From assembly GCF_900564155.1 (NCBI RefSeq), contig NZ_LS999839.1:4213097-4277096 (forward strand): a DNA stretch of 64,000 nucleotides, given 5' to 3'. The translations under genes and the position numbers were made by a program. This document shows, in pieces, positions 33,967 through 42,552 of the stretch. Source of the stretch: Pedobacter schmidteae. GTDB lineage: Bacteria > Bacteroidota > Bacteroidia > Sphingobacteriales > Sphingobacteriaceae. How positions within the stretch are numbered: position 1 is the stretch's first letter; each line of letters opens with the position of its first letter. The notes beneath the pieces are model-generated. The model did no database searches, was not told where the DNA came from, and saw only the letters and a program-made list of their open reading frames with translations.

Positions 33967-34611
33967 TCTTTGTTCGTTTAAATGATGTTGGTTATGAAAT
34001 TTTGTAGTTCCTAAAAATAATTGTTCGGCCCGTTTTGGAAAGAACTCCCGGTTCAAGTGGCCAATAGTTCCCCAAATCAAATTGATGAAAAGATAAAATG
34101 TAATGGAGAAAATAGAAAAATCATGCAACATAAAAACAAAGATCATCATCAATCCGAACCCTAAGGTTTCAAACGGATGCAACACAAAAAGACTCAGGAA
34201 ATTAGTACTCATATGTTCGTGATGTTTGCGGTGTAAAATTTTATAAATAAACGGATGATGCACCAGGTAATGGAAAATATACATCAACAGATCCATCACC
34301 AAAATAATGGCTACAGTTTCAATAAGAAGCGTCAGAATAGTTTTAGATTCGTTTAACAAAATCCATCCCGACTTCCACAAGTAAACGCCAATCAGCATCA
34401 CAATGCTATTGAGAAATACCGTATAAAAACTTACATACAAATCAGATTTTAGAAAAGGATGATCGGTCTTTTGAATTTTTTGTTTCGGACAGGTTTTATC
34501 AATAAACAGGTAAACACCAATCGAAAACAAATACAAAAATGTATTGGCTATCAAACTAAAAATAGTCCATTTCAACCATGATAGATTTTCAAAAAATGAC
34601 AGAAAACTCAA
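33910..34611 (-). CDS. Sterol desaturase / fatty-acid hydroxylase family membrane enzyme
   Basis: 233 residues with about four membrane segments (near 15-35, 58-78, 88-115, 150-178). The di-iron histidine motifs are present: HYLVHH (near 113), HRKHHEH (near 126) and HNQHH (near 208). The family inserts hydroxyl groups or double bonds into lipids with O2. Bacterial members of this size act on fatty acids, carotenoids or hopanoids; the substrate here is unknown. Its last 57 bp are duplicated at 35866-35922, beyond the toxin-antitoxin pair. Confidence 0.87.
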   Translation of the reverse strand: MSFLSFFENLSWLKWTIFSLIANTFLYLFSIGVYLFIDKTCPKQKIQKTDHPFLKSDLYVSFYTVFLNSIVMLIGVYLWKSGWILLNESKTILTLLIETVAIILVMDLLMYIFHYLVHHPFIYKILHRKHHEHMSTNFLSLFVLHPFETLGFGLMMIFVFMLHDFSIFSITFYLFINLIWGTIGHLNREFFPKRAEQLFLGTTKFHNQHHLNEQRNFGFYTSIWDRMFGTYKA

Positions 34612-34748
34612 AACGCTGGTAATTTATGATTAGCCTGTAAAAGTATGAAAATCTAACTCAAAATTGCCTTTCACAATATATCTACTCAACAGCATCTCAA
34701 GTTATATCCGATAAGGTATAAAAACGTAGAAGAGGAGGAAAACTAACA

Positions 34749-34889
34749 ATGAACCGAGCAAAGGTATATTATGATAAAACTCTGGCAGGTTATCTTGAAA
34801 AAACCGGTTTGGCTATCGGTTTTCATGCGATAGTACCTACCTTAAGCAGCCAGAAGCTAAGCCAGAGGGCTTTTTATTTACAACTGTAA
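34749..34889 (+). pseudogene. HipA N-terminal-like remnant
   Basis: 46 codons starting MNRAKVYYDKTLAGYLEKTG, which resembles the first strands of HipA-type toxins (short N-terminal 'HipA_N/Couple_hipA' domain: 'AkVyyn..laG.L.e...'); afterwards the similarity is lost and the frame ends. A purine-rich Shine-Dalgarno-like GAGGAGG lies upstream, and an open, protein-like stretch ending ...YKNVEEEEN stops 2-3 nt before the ATG, as the end of a preceding antitoxin gene would. I take it as the remains of a hipBA-like module. It could be an intact tiny gene. Confidence 0.4.
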
Positions 34890-34909
34890 ATAAAAAAATC
34901 GGTATGAGC

Positions 34910-35272
34910 CTAAATACCCTTTGGTAAGAATACTTCTGGCGGAATGCCTAAAAAATTTCTTAAAGCTCGTGCCATTTTTAAGGTAACTTCCCTTTTTCCA
35001 GATAAAACAAGAGAAACATGACTTTTAGATCCGATGATAGTCTCTAAATCTCTCGCTTTCAGTCCTTTCTCTTTCATTTTTAATTTAATAACGTCAATTG
35101 GATCTAATTCTGGAATAACAACATGTTTATCTTCATAATCTTTTACCAGCACCAATAGCAATTCTAACTCCTCAAATTCCTTTGTATCCGGTTCTGCATG
35201 AAAAATTTGAATGGTCCGGTCAAGGGCTACTCTATACTCTTCTTCAGTTTTTAACACTTTGTAATGGTTCAT
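34910..35272 (-). CDS. higA: HigA-type antitoxin with Xre HTH domain
   Basis: 120 residues. The N-terminal part (YKVLKTEEEYRVALDRTIQIFHAEPDT...EELELLLVLVKDYEDKH) and C-terminal helix-turn-helix (MKEKGLKARDLETIIGSKSHVSLVLSGKREVTLKMARALRNFLGIPPEVFL, both cited in parts) are those of COG5499 HigA antitoxins. It binds and neutralises HigB and represses the operon. The gene overlaps higB by 4 nt (ATGA). The toxin-first order is normal for higBA and unlike most other type II modules. Confidence 0.9.
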   Translation of the reverse strand: MNHYKVLKTEEEYRVALDRTIQIFHAEPDTKEFEELELLLVLVKDYEDKHVVIPELDPIDVIKLKMKEKGLKARDLETIIGSKSHVSLVLSGKREVTLKMARALRNFLGIPPEVFLPKGI

Positions 35273-35577
35273 ACTTCAATGTGTTTAATTTCAGCTGCAT
35301 TAATTTTGTCATATTCTTTATGCGAACCAAACCAAATCACATATCCCGCCTGTGTTCTAAAATTAATAGAGACTATTAATCTGTAATCATTCCCTCTAAT
35401 GTTAAAAATTACCCTGTGATTAGCAATTAAACTTGCGTTACCATAGACTTCTTTTAATTTATTAAAGTTTTCAAAGCTCGCACTGCTAAACTCCTTAAAC
35501 CATGTTACCAGTGCTGTTTTGGCAGCGGGATACCGTTCTGTATAATACAGAATGGTTCTTTTCGTAATTATGTTCAT
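35269..35577 (-). CDS. higB: HigB-type mRNA interferase toxin
   Basis: 102 residues. It contains TALVTWFKEFSSASFENFNKLKEVYGNASLIANHRVIFNIRGNDYRLIVSINFRTQAGYVIWFGSHKEYDKI (cited in parts), the complete HigB_toxin pattern: FNIRGNDYRLI strand, then W/F-x-GtHxEYDk at the C-terminus. HigB enzymes are RelE-fold ribonucleases that cut mRNA on the ribosome. First gene of the pair, with a -7 box and an inverted repeat directly upstream. The pair lies between a desaturase gene and a 107-bp copy of that gene's 3' end. Confidence 0.92.
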   Translation of the reverse strand: MNIITKRTILYYTERYPAAKTALVTWFKEFSSASFENFNKLKEVYGNASLIANHRVIFNIRGNDYRLIVSINFRTQAGYVIWFGSHKEYDKINAAEIKHIEV

Positions 35578-35599
35578 TGAATGAATCTAGTCAGTGACA

Positions 35600-35632
35600 C
35601 AAATATAATAAAATGGTTTTCAAAATGAAAAC
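35600..35632 (-). promoter_or_regulatory. higBA promoter and probable autoregulatory operator
   Basis: On the minus strand TATATTTG (35607-35600) is an exact -7 box. Just upstream, GTTTTCA-nnn-TGAAAAC (35616-35632) is a perfect inverted repeat in the position where HigA/HigB would block RNA polymerase. A second palindrome, AATCATGATT, lies at about 35639-35648. Confidence 0.55.
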
Positions 35633-35815
35633 TTTTATAATCATGATTTATTTTCATAAAGCAAACCTATACAACTATACACTAATAATCAAAAAGAAAA
35701 TAAATAAATTTAAAGAATATCAATTAGATGTGTAGTAAATCAATTAGAAATAAATATAATTTTATGAGAAATTAAAACGTCGCTGATGTTATTCGCGATA
35801 GCATCCGGTGGGCAA

Positions 35816-35922
35816 GAATGACGTCAATTTTTTTAAGTTCTTCTAAGTTTAAAGATAGGAAATAATTAAGCTTTATATGTTCCAAACATTCGATCCCAAA
35901 TAGAAGTATAAAAAATGAAGTT
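35816..35922. repeat. 107-bp direct repeat, copy B (desaturase 3'-end remnant)
   Basis: A copy of 33860-33966. On the minus strand it still reads ...YTSIWDRMFGTYKA and stop, the C-terminus of a desaturase, with no gene body attached. The other parts of the 35578-36020 gap, outside the higBA promoter, hold no gene that I can see. Confidence 0.85.
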
Positions 35923-35985
35923 ATTTAATCAGCTCTTCAATTATTTTGGTAAAGTAATTACCTATGTAATTGTCCACCCTTTTTT

Positions 35986-35993
35986 TATATTTG
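35986..35993 (+). promoter_or_regulatory. -7 box (TATATTTG) of the lipoprotein gene
   Basis: Exact TAnnTTTG match, 27 nt before the ATG at 36021. No TTTG stands at the right distance upstream. Confidence 0.45.
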
Positions 35994-36020
35994 CTCAACT
36001 AAATTTTAACCGTTCTCGTG

Positions 36021-36563
36021 ATGATAAAAACAATCTTACCAGTTATAGCATTCGCATTTATCTTTTCTTTTAGTGCATGCAAAAAAATACCTGTGCTTCC
36101 CAAAAAAGATACTGACGTAGAAATTCCCGGGCCAGATAACCCAGCGCCAACCTATTATATCAACTATAAGGTCAACGGTGTTGCGGTATCATTAGCTGAA
36201 GTATCCGCAACTCGTGGAACAACTTTAACACCCAGAACATTAACTATTTTGGGCAGTGGTAAGGCTGGAGCCAAGCCCTTATTTAAGTTTTATTCTGAAG
36301 AATCTTACATTGGTTTTGTAAGGGGGCTTAATATTGGAATGAGTATAAATTCTGCACAGTCACATTATATTGAATATACCAATGAAGCAGGAAAGTTATT
36401 TTCAACTGACTACGATAATGATGGTATATATCTTTTCATAGGAGAGATTTCTTATGTTGCCGGAGGTAGTATAAAAGGATCATTTACCGGAACTGCTAAA
36501 ACAGCTAGCGGCGATGTGGTTAACATTACTGATGGAACCTATAACGTGAAGTTTGCAAATTAG
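36021..36563 (+). CDS. Lipoprotein of unknown function
   Basis: 180 residues from the ATG at 36021 (a GTG at 36018 is the alternative). The lipobox is FSFSACKKIP (Cys at about 20), followed by a Pro/Asp-rich linker (EIPGPDNPAPTYY) and a beta-rich domain (YYINYKVNGVAVSLAEVSATRG ... GGSIKGSFTGTAKTASGDVVNITDGTYNVKF). The pattern 'Y.i.y.vNG' and a terminal 'G.F.GT...G..v.iTnG.F.v' recurs in small Bacteroidota lipoproteins with a transthyretin-like or DUF6252-like fold. No specific function. Confidence 0.78.
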   Translation: MIKTILPVIAFAFIFSFSACKKIPVLPKKDTDVEIPGPDNPAPTYYINYKVNGVAVSLAEVSATRGTTLTPRTLTILGSGKAGAKPLFKFYSEESYIGFVRGLNIGMSINSAQSHYIEYTNEAGKLFSTDYDNDGIYLFIGEISYVAGGSIKGSFTGTAKTASGDVVNITDGTYNVKFAN

Positions 36564-36610
36564 GTTTAAAGCAAGCTATACTTAAGACATTAACTAACTT
36601 GAATTGATAT

Positions 36611-36811
36611 ATGGGATATATAATTCTTATTGTTTTGCTCTTAGTCTATATTATTTACGGCATCGTCCATATCAAAAACAACAAGGCGTTAAATTTAAGT
36701 CAGAAATTGACCTGGATAGCGATTGTGATTTGTTTGCCAGTGCTTGGCGTTTCAATTTACTTGCGGACAACCTTTGTTCCAAGACGGCAACCTTCCGACA
36801 AAGTAGATTAA
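36611..36811 (+). CDS. Small membrane protein, PLDc_N-like
   Basis: 66 residues: two membrane helices (about 3-20 and 32-51) around NNKALNLSQKLTWIAIVICLPVLGVSIYL. A short N-terminal helix, a basic loop and a second helix with 'W...i...P..G...Y' is the layout of the PLDc_N (phospholipase D nuclease N-terminal) domain, which also occurs alone. The start of this gene with its upstream 12 bp recurs at 33205-33245. Confidence 0.65.
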   Translation: MGYIILIVLLLVYIIYGIVHIKNNKALNLSQKLTWIAIVICLPVLGVSIYLRTTFVPRRQPSDKVD

Positions 36812-36922
36812 TATGAAGGAACAATCACGGTTTCTTTAAATTCTTCAGTATTCCGGATAATTTTCCATAATTTCAGCTTTTTAATCACCATTAAGTCTTA
36901 GCTCTAATTTATTGGTAGCCCT

Positions 36923-37252
36923 ATGAAAGATATTGAAGAAATCACAGCGAAATTAATTGAATTCCGTAACGAAAGGGATTGGGAGCAATTCCATAATCCT
37001 AAAGATCTGGCGGTGGCCTTAAACATCGAAGCAGGAGAGTTGCTGGAAGCCTTTTTATGGAAAAACCACGAAGAAGCAAAACCGGAAAAAGTAAAAGAAG
37101 AGTTGGCCGATGTATTGGCATATGCTTTTTTACTGGCCGAAAAATATGGATTTGATGTAAAAGAGATCTTATTTGAAAAGATTGCCCGGAATGCGGAGAA
37201 ATATCCGACAGATAAGGCTAAAGGCAATGCCACAAAATACAACGAGTTATAG
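36923..37252 (+). CDS. MazG-like nucleotide pyrophosphohydrolase
   Basis: 109 residues. The all-alpha NTP pyrophosphatase motif is complete: DLAVALNIEAGELLEAFLW (ExxE on helix 2) and EELADVLAYAFLLAEKYG (ExxD on helix 3), which bind Mg2+. This is the short single-domain group near RS21-C6/iMazG, which hydrolyses (d)NTPs to NMP and pyrophosphate. The next gene, a GIY-YIG/DUF2075 helicase, begins 24 nt downstream and is probably in the same operon. Such a pair could alter nucleotide pools or act on damaged or foreign nucleic acid; the joint role is not established. Confidence 0.88.
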   Translation: MKDIEEITAKLIEFRNERDWEQFHNPKDLAVALNIEAGELLEAFLWKNHEEAKPEKVKEELADVLAYAFLLAEKYGFDVKEILFEKIARNAEKYPTDKAKGNATKYNEL

Positions 37253-37276
37253 CAGTTAGCCTTTATTCCCCGGTTT

Positions 37277-38965
37277 ATGAAGTCTTTCAGCATTAAGGAT
37301 ATCAAAATTTTTAAAGTCGACCCAAACGGGTATACTAAAGATCAAGACATTGATCAGAAGTATCGACTATGGCCCTTGGTTTATATCCTTTATAAGCGCA
37401 AAGTTTTATACGTTGGAGAAACCACAGATATAAAAAAAAGATTTAAATACCATAGCAAAAATGAGCTTAAAGCCGAGCTAGGCAACAAGATTGTGATGTT
37501 TTCAGATTACTTTAATAAATCGGCAACTTTACAACTGGAAGCAAAACTTATTGAGTTTTTGTCAGCCGATGGCAGGTTTAAGCTCCTAAACCTCAATTTA
37601 GGTTTAAGCAAACATAACTATTATCATAAAGAGCATTACGAAAAGATTTTTCCGGAAATATGGAATTCCTTAAAAGAGAAGCACATTGTTAAAAATACAC
37701 TTAAAGACATCATTAACCTTAATTCTTTTAAGTACTCTCCATATAAGTTTCTTAACGGGGACCAGCAAGCTGCAATTATTGCTATCCTGGAAGCATTAAA
37801 CCAAGGAAAGAAAACAATTTTTGTAAAAGGAGGTGCCGGAACAGGTAAAACGGTTTTGGCAATGTACCTAATGAAATTGCTGGCTACCCCAATGAGTGAT
37901 TTTGATATTGAAGAGTTTGATGATACTTTTTCAATAGAGGCAGCAGCATTAACCAGGAAACTCCAAGGCGCATACAATAATCCGGAAAGCGACATTGGAC
38001 TCGTGGTGCCAATGGCTTCTTTACGTGGAACGTTGACCAAGGTTTTTCGTAATATAGAGAACCTGTCTGATGACATGGTCATTACACCGGCCAAAGCAGC
38101 GTTAGGCGCTTATAAATTGTTAATTGTAGATGAAGCGCACAGACTCAGACGTAGAAAGGCACTTGGACAGTATGGTATATTAGATAAACCGAATGCGGCA
38201 CTTAAGCTACCAAGGGATACTCATGAATTAACCTGGATGTTAAAAAAGTCAGCATCCAGAATTCTTTTTTATGATAAACGGCAATCCATTCGGCCGAGTG
38301 ATGTGGAGCAACGTGAGTTTGATGAGTTACTAAGTAAAGACGATACCCTTTTGATAGAGCTGAAATCGCAGATAAGGTCTAAAGGAGGAGATTTATACTC
38401 TGATTTCGTGGAGCGCCTGATGCATTCCGCATTAAAGCCAAAGGAAACTTTTGAATCAGATGAATATGAGCTTCTTTTAATGGACGATGTGGGCGATTTA
38501 AGAAACAAGATTATAGAAAAAGATCAGCAATTTGGTCTTTCCAGAGTAGTTGCAGGCTTCGCGTGGGAATGGAAATCTCAACATGATAAATCTTTGTATG
38601 ACATCTCAATTGGCGGGCACCTATTGAGATGGAATACTACAACTTCAGATTGGATCAACTCTCCTGATGCTATAAATGAAGTAGGATGTATTCATACTAC
38701 TATGGGCTGCGATCTGAATTATGCAGGAATCATTTTTGGTGATGAGATTGGGTATGATATTGAAAAGAAAGAATTTATTTTTAGGCCAAAGGCATATAAA
38801 GACAGAAATGGAAAATCTGGGGTTAATGCTACTGATATTGAAGAATATATAACCAATATCTACGAAACGCTTTTATTAAGAGCCGTGAACGGAACTTATA
38901 TCTACTGTTGTGATGAAGGGTTGAAGGCTTATTTTACCCAACATATAAAAGTCTCGGGAATTTAA
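37277..38965 (+). CDS. GIY-YIG nuclease fused to DUF2075 (Schlafen group 3-like) helicase domain
   Basis: 562 residues. Residues about 33-110 are a GIY-YIG-type domain (PLVYILYKRKVLYVGETTDIKKRFKYH; the conserved Glu occurs near LQLEAKLIEFL). Residues about 160-560 are DUF2075: Walker A KGGAGTGKT (184-192), Walker B LLIVDEAHRL, a sensor-like FYDKRQSIRPSD, an R-motif KSQIRSKGG, and the C-terminal TTMGCDLNYAGIIFGDEIGYD with RAVNGTYIY. This group is related to the helicase part of Schlafen proteins. The combination suggests an enzyme that unwinds and cuts nucleic acid. It is co-oriented with MazG 24 nt upstream. Confidence 0.85.
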   Translation: MKSFSIKDIKIFKVDPNGYTKDQDIDQKYRLWPLVYILYKRKVLYVGETTDIKKRFKYHSKNELKAELGNKIVMFSDYFNKSATLQLEAKLIEFLSADGRFKLLNLNLGLSKHNYYHKEHYEKIFPEIWNSLKEKHIVKNTLKDIINLNSFKYSPYKFLNGDQQAAIIAILEALNQGKKTIFVKGGAGTGKTVLAMYLMKLLATPMSDFDIEEFDDTFSIEAAALTRKLQGAYNNPESDIGLVVPMASLRGTLTKVFRNIENLSDDMVITPAKAALGAYKLLIVDEAHRLRRRKALGQYGILDKPNAALKLPRDTHELTWMLKKSASRILFYDKRQSIRPSDVEQREFDELLSKDDTLLIELKSQIRSKGGDLYSDFVERLMHSALKPKETFESDEYELLLMDDVGDLRNKIIEKDQQFGLSRVVAGFAWEWKSQHDKSLYDISIGGHLLRWNTTTSDWINSPDAINEVGCIHTTMGCDLNYAGIIFGDEIGYDIEKKEFIFRPKAYKDRNGKSGVNATDIEEYITNIYETLLLRAVNGTYIYCCDEGLKAYFTQHIKVSGI

Positions 38966-39125
38966 GGGTGGTGGTAAAATATTATCGAAACTCCTGTCAT
39001 ACACCTTAATACCAGTTTCTGGAAAAAGTAACCATCATTAGAAAGATGGAGGCTGCATGAATTTATTATAAACTCAAATCATTTCTTATTTTGCATTTTG
39101 TTTAAGAATCTCTAAGCGCAAGAGA

Positions 39126-42053
39126 ATGGATATATTAAAATGGATTAAGTACTGGCGTGATAGTTTGGCTGATGCGGAAAGCATCAATGTAGACGTCTCA
39201 AAAATAGATGCCAAATACAAACCAGAAGCCTATAATTTTGAGGAAGCAACGCTACCCGTAGCACTATTCGACGAACTTTGGCCAAAAAATGAACTGGAAA
39301 GCCTAAAAGAAGGCCAGATTCTGGACAAAGAAATACTCATCTCGCCATTGTCACTTGTTCCGAGGTTAAACCATGCTATTCCCAAAGCCAACGAAGAAGA
39401 AATATCACCTTTCTGGATACCTGCATTGCTCAGTTCCGAAAATGAATTGAAACCCAGGCAAGATATGTATCCCCTGATCCCAAGAAAAATATTGGATCCT
39501 GTTTCTTACAGGGATATTGTATTTTCAAGCGTAGACCGGGTTGACGAGGCATTGGCCAAAGTAGAATTAAGCACCGATACCTGGAAAGTATACCAGCAAT
39601 CGCTCAATAAAATTTTCAGCTATATCACTGGGACAGAAATCCGGGATTTTAAAGGCCAGGAATTCTTTGAGGTAAAATATCAGTGGGTTTTTATACCCGA
39701 TGAATTGGTTAAGGGCGCATCACATCATATTCTCGAACTGTACCGAGGCCTGATTAAACAATCCAGCTTTCCAAAGTTGTTGAAAACAATCATTAAAGAA
39801 GAACATCCAGTCCTTAACAAGCAATATAACAAGGATGAAGTTTTTGAGCGGTCAATAGCCCATTTGGGGCAAATGAATAATGGTTTTGGTTTATCCCCAT
39901 CGCAACGTAAAAGTTTGGCTCATCATTTTGATTTGAAACATGGTGAAGTATTGGCCGTAAACGGTCCTCCCGGAACTGGAAAAACTACATTGATCCAATC
40001 TGTTATTGCCGATAATTTTGTTAAGTCTGCCATGACGGGGCAAAATCCGCTTGTTACGGTGGCAAGTTCTACCAACAACCAGGCCATTACCAATATCATT
40101 GATAGCTTTTCCAAAGGCAACTCCGGTACTTTGCTCGAACAAAGATGGCTGCCAAATATAACTTCATTTGCTTTATATATGGTTTCTGGTGATCCCGAAA
40201 AGATTAAGAAATCGAAGGAGCGGAACTGGATGTACCATAGTTCTAAAAAAGGGGATAGCGTACTTACTGAGATGGAGAATGAAGATTACCTGCAAACCGC
40301 CAAAGGCTCCTTTCTTGAAAAAATATCAGCATTTAGTGGTATTGCTTTTACCGATATTCCGGCTTCGCAGAAATACCTTCAAAAGCAGATTAAGAAATCC
40401 TCTGAACTAATTGCAGATGGGCTTAAAGTTTGGAAACAATACCAGTCGATCTATCATTTATTAGTCGCGTATAATGCTGCAGAATACGAAGGGAAAGACT
40501 TTTCAGGAGTAGATGATCAGTTCTTTGAAAGAGAAATCTCGGATATCAATAATATGATTGCCAGGTTGGTGGAAGCCAAACAAAAAGAACCCTTTTACTT
40601 TTGGCTGCTGTCTTTCTTGAAACCAATCAAAACACAACGCAAATTATATTATAAATCGATATTTGCAGATTGTTCCTTTGATACCTCAACCTGGGATTTT
40701 TCTTCCTTTTCAACACTTCAGCCCATTTTAATGGGTAAATCTGAAACGATAAAAAAGGCTTTTGCACACTATAAAGCATTCCACAAATGGCGGGTTTCGA
40801 CCAACGTACTTAAAGACGAACATTTTTTCATTACAGATGACAATGAGGATAACCGTTTTCTGGATAAACTAGACACCAGAATCCGGTATCAGAACTTCCT
40901 ATTTGCAGTACATTATTGGGAATCCCGATGGATTGAAGCAACCTCAGCAGCGCTTGAGGATGATTCTATCTGGAAAAATACAGAATCTGGTACCAGGAGT
41001 AGGCTCCAACGTTTTGCTATGCTCACCCCATGCTTTGTTTCTACCTTTCATATGCTGCCGAAGATGATGCAATATGTTAGATATCCTTCCCGGCAGATTG
41101 ACTACCTGTACGATTTCATTGATCTGCTAATTGTAGATGAAGCAGGGCAGGTGAGTCCGGAGGTAGGCGCTCCATCCTTTAGTCTGGCCAAAAAAGCATT
41201 GGTAGTAGGGGATAACTATCAAATTGAGCCTGTCTGGAATATTGACGGGCGTACGGATGAAGGCAACCTTTGGAGGAACAAGTTAATCAGTAAGGGAGAA
41301 AACAAGAGAATTGAGCAATTGATTGCTTCAGGCTACATGTCTTCCAATGGAAGTTTGATGAAACTTGCGCAAAAAAGCTGTGGTTTTGCCTACAGCGAAA
41401 AAGACCGCGGCCTGTTGCTTACGGAACATCGCCGTTGCCTGGACCAGATTATTGCTTTTTGTAACGAATTGGTTTATAACAATCAGTTGGAGCCACTTTC
41501 CACTTTGAGATATGAAAAATCGGACTTCCTGCCACCTATGGGCTTTTTAAAAATTGCCGGGCAATCGGATAAATCTGGTACCAGCAGATTTAACAGGGCA
41601 GAGGCCCAAGGTATCATCAAATGGCTTAAAGCAAATGAAAGTGAAATTATTGAATTCATTTATCATAAAGAATTAAAGGAAAGTAAAAACCCTGAGAAAG
41701 TTAAACCTAAAGCCCTTCATGATTTGATTGGGATTGTTACTCCTTTCAGCGCTCAGAAAAGGTTTTTAACAGAAGCGATGCATTTAAATGGTTTCAAACC
41801 GTCATTGTTTCAATACGGAACGGTACATTCTTTACAAGGTGCTGAAAAGGATATTGTGGTCTTTTCGCCAGTTTATACTTCCGAAGTCAAATCAGGCTAT
41901 TTCTTTGATATGGGACCCAACATGTTAAATGTAGCAGTGTCAAGGGCCAAAAGAAGTTTTATTGTAGCCGGAGATATTGATATATTCCGACCTGGCAACA
42001 AAAATGTGCCATCTAGTTTGCTTGCGAAATATATTAAAGATCAAATAAGATAG
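39126..42053 (+). CDS. Large SF1 helicase of the Upf1/Dna2 type
   Basis: 975 residues. Motifs: Q-like LSPSQRKSL (256-264), Walker A NGPPGTGKTT (279-288), Ia VASSTNNQA, II LLIVDEAGQVSPE, III ALVVGDNYQIEPV, IV-V IGIVTPFSAQK and VHSLQGAEKDIVVFS, VI LNVAVSRAKRSFIVAGD. The DEAG box and the QGxE and VAVSRAK phrases identify the Upf1-like SF1B branch. The N-terminal 250 residues and a long insertion (about 370-620) match nothing that I know. No nuclease domain is apparent. The gene stands alone, 160 nt after the DUF2075 gene, in the defence-like island. Confidence 0.85.
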   Translation: MDILKWIKYWRDSLADAESINVDVSKIDAKYKPEAYNFEEATLPVALFDELWPKNELESLKEGQILDKEILISPLSLVPRLNHAIPKANEEEISPFWIPALLSSENELKPRQDMYPLIPRKILDPVSYRDIVFSSVDRVDEALAKVELSTDTWKVYQQSLNKIFSYITGTEIRDFKGQEFFEVKYQWVFIPDELVKGASHHILELYRGLIKQSSFPKLLKTIIKEEHPVLNKQYNKDEVFERSIAHLGQMNNGFGLSPSQRKSLAHHFDLKHGEVLAVNGPPGTGKTTLIQSVIADNFVKSAMTGQNPLVTVASSTNNQAITNIIDSFSKGNSGTLLEQRWLPNITSFALYMVSGDPEKIKKSKERNWMYHSSKKGDSVLTEMENEDYLQTAKGSFLEKISAFSGIAFTDIPASQKYLQKQIKKSSELIADGLKVWKQYQSIYHLLVAYNAAEYEGKDFSGVDDQFFEREISDINNMIARLVEAKQKEPFYFWLLSFLKPIKTQRKLYYKSIFADCSFDTSTWDFSSFSTLQPILMGKSETIKKAFAHYKAFHKWRVSTNVLKDEHFFITDDNEDNRFLDKLDTRIRYQNFLFAVHYWESRWIEATSAALEDDSIWKNTESGTRSRLQRFAMLTPCFVSTFHMLPKMMQYVRYPSRQIDYLYDFIDLLIVDEAGQVSPEVGAPSFSLAKKALVVGDNYQIEPVWNIDGRTDEGNLWRNKLISKGENKRIEQLIASGYMSSNGSLMKLAQKSCGFAYSEKDRGLLLTEHRRCLDQIIAFCNELVYNNQLEPLSTLRYEKSDFLPPMGFLKIAGQSDKSGTSRFNRAEAQGIIKWLKANESEIIEFIYHKELKESKNPEKVKPKALHDLIGIVTPFSAQKRFLTEAMHLNGFKPSLFQYGTVHSLQGAEKDIVVFSPVYTSEVKSGYFFDMGPNMLNVAVSRAKRSFIVAGDIDIFRPGNKNVPSSLLAKYIKDQIR

Positions 42054-42178
42054 TTAATGAGGTTTCACGCAGTCTTTTCGGAAAATTGAATATTAGCTAA
42101 AATATTTTCCATTATTTGGTTTTTTGAAATTAATTCTTAAAATTTGAAATAACCAAATAACCAAGACGCTACTCATTC

Positions 42179-42523
42179 ATGAAAAATCTTTCTGTATTAC
42201 TACTGATCTGCAGTATTCTTTCTTTTACTAATGTTGCTGCATTTAAGGATGGGCTGAAGGTTGATATGCATTCTGCAACATGTACCGGCAGTAGAAATTG
42301 TTACGCTTGTAGCAGCTGTAGGTATTGCAAACATTGTAACTCAGGAGGGAATTGTAGTGTATGCACTTCTGCGCCACGTTCAGCATCTAAAAATACGTTA
42401 ATCCCAAATTCTTCAACGAAAACCATTACTTCAACAAGTTCACAATGCCAGGGTACAACAAAGAAAGGTGCAAGATGTAAAAGAATGGTTAAAGGTGGAG
42501 GATATTGTTATCAGCATAGATAA
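42179..42523 (+). CDS. Secreted Cys-rich protein with DUF5763-like C-terminus
   Basis: 114 residues. A signal peptide ends near NVAAFK (residue 22). The middle holds eight closely spaced Cys (CTGSRNCYACSSCRYCKHC...CSVC), which could bind metal or form disulfides. The C-terminus CQGTTKKGARCKRMVKGGGYCYQH is the DUF5763 pattern (C..tTkkG..CkR....g.yC..H). This small domain is common in Bacteroidota and of unknown function. The gene lies between the SF1 helicase and the HsdR-N-like nuclease, but as a secreted protein it is unlikely to share their task. Confidence 0.72.
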   Translation: MKNLSVLLLICSILSFTNVAAFKDGLKVDMHSATCTGSRNCYACSSCRYCKHCNSGGNCSVCTSAPRSASKNTLIPNSSTKTITSTSSQCQGTTKKGARCKRMVKGGGYCYQHR

Positions 42524-42552
42524 TCGAACTTAAATAACAAAACTTATTATAT

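Noticed and set aside
36604..36816. Alternative 70-residue frame over the PLDc_N-like gene
   Set aside because: The frame at 36611-36811 gives two clean membrane helices and a duplicated start region; the other frame has no such features.
39126..42053. Naming the SF1 helicase as part of a known system such as Mokosh or Zorya
   Set aside because: No partner gene typical of those systems is adjacent, and no phospholipase D or other effector domain is visible.
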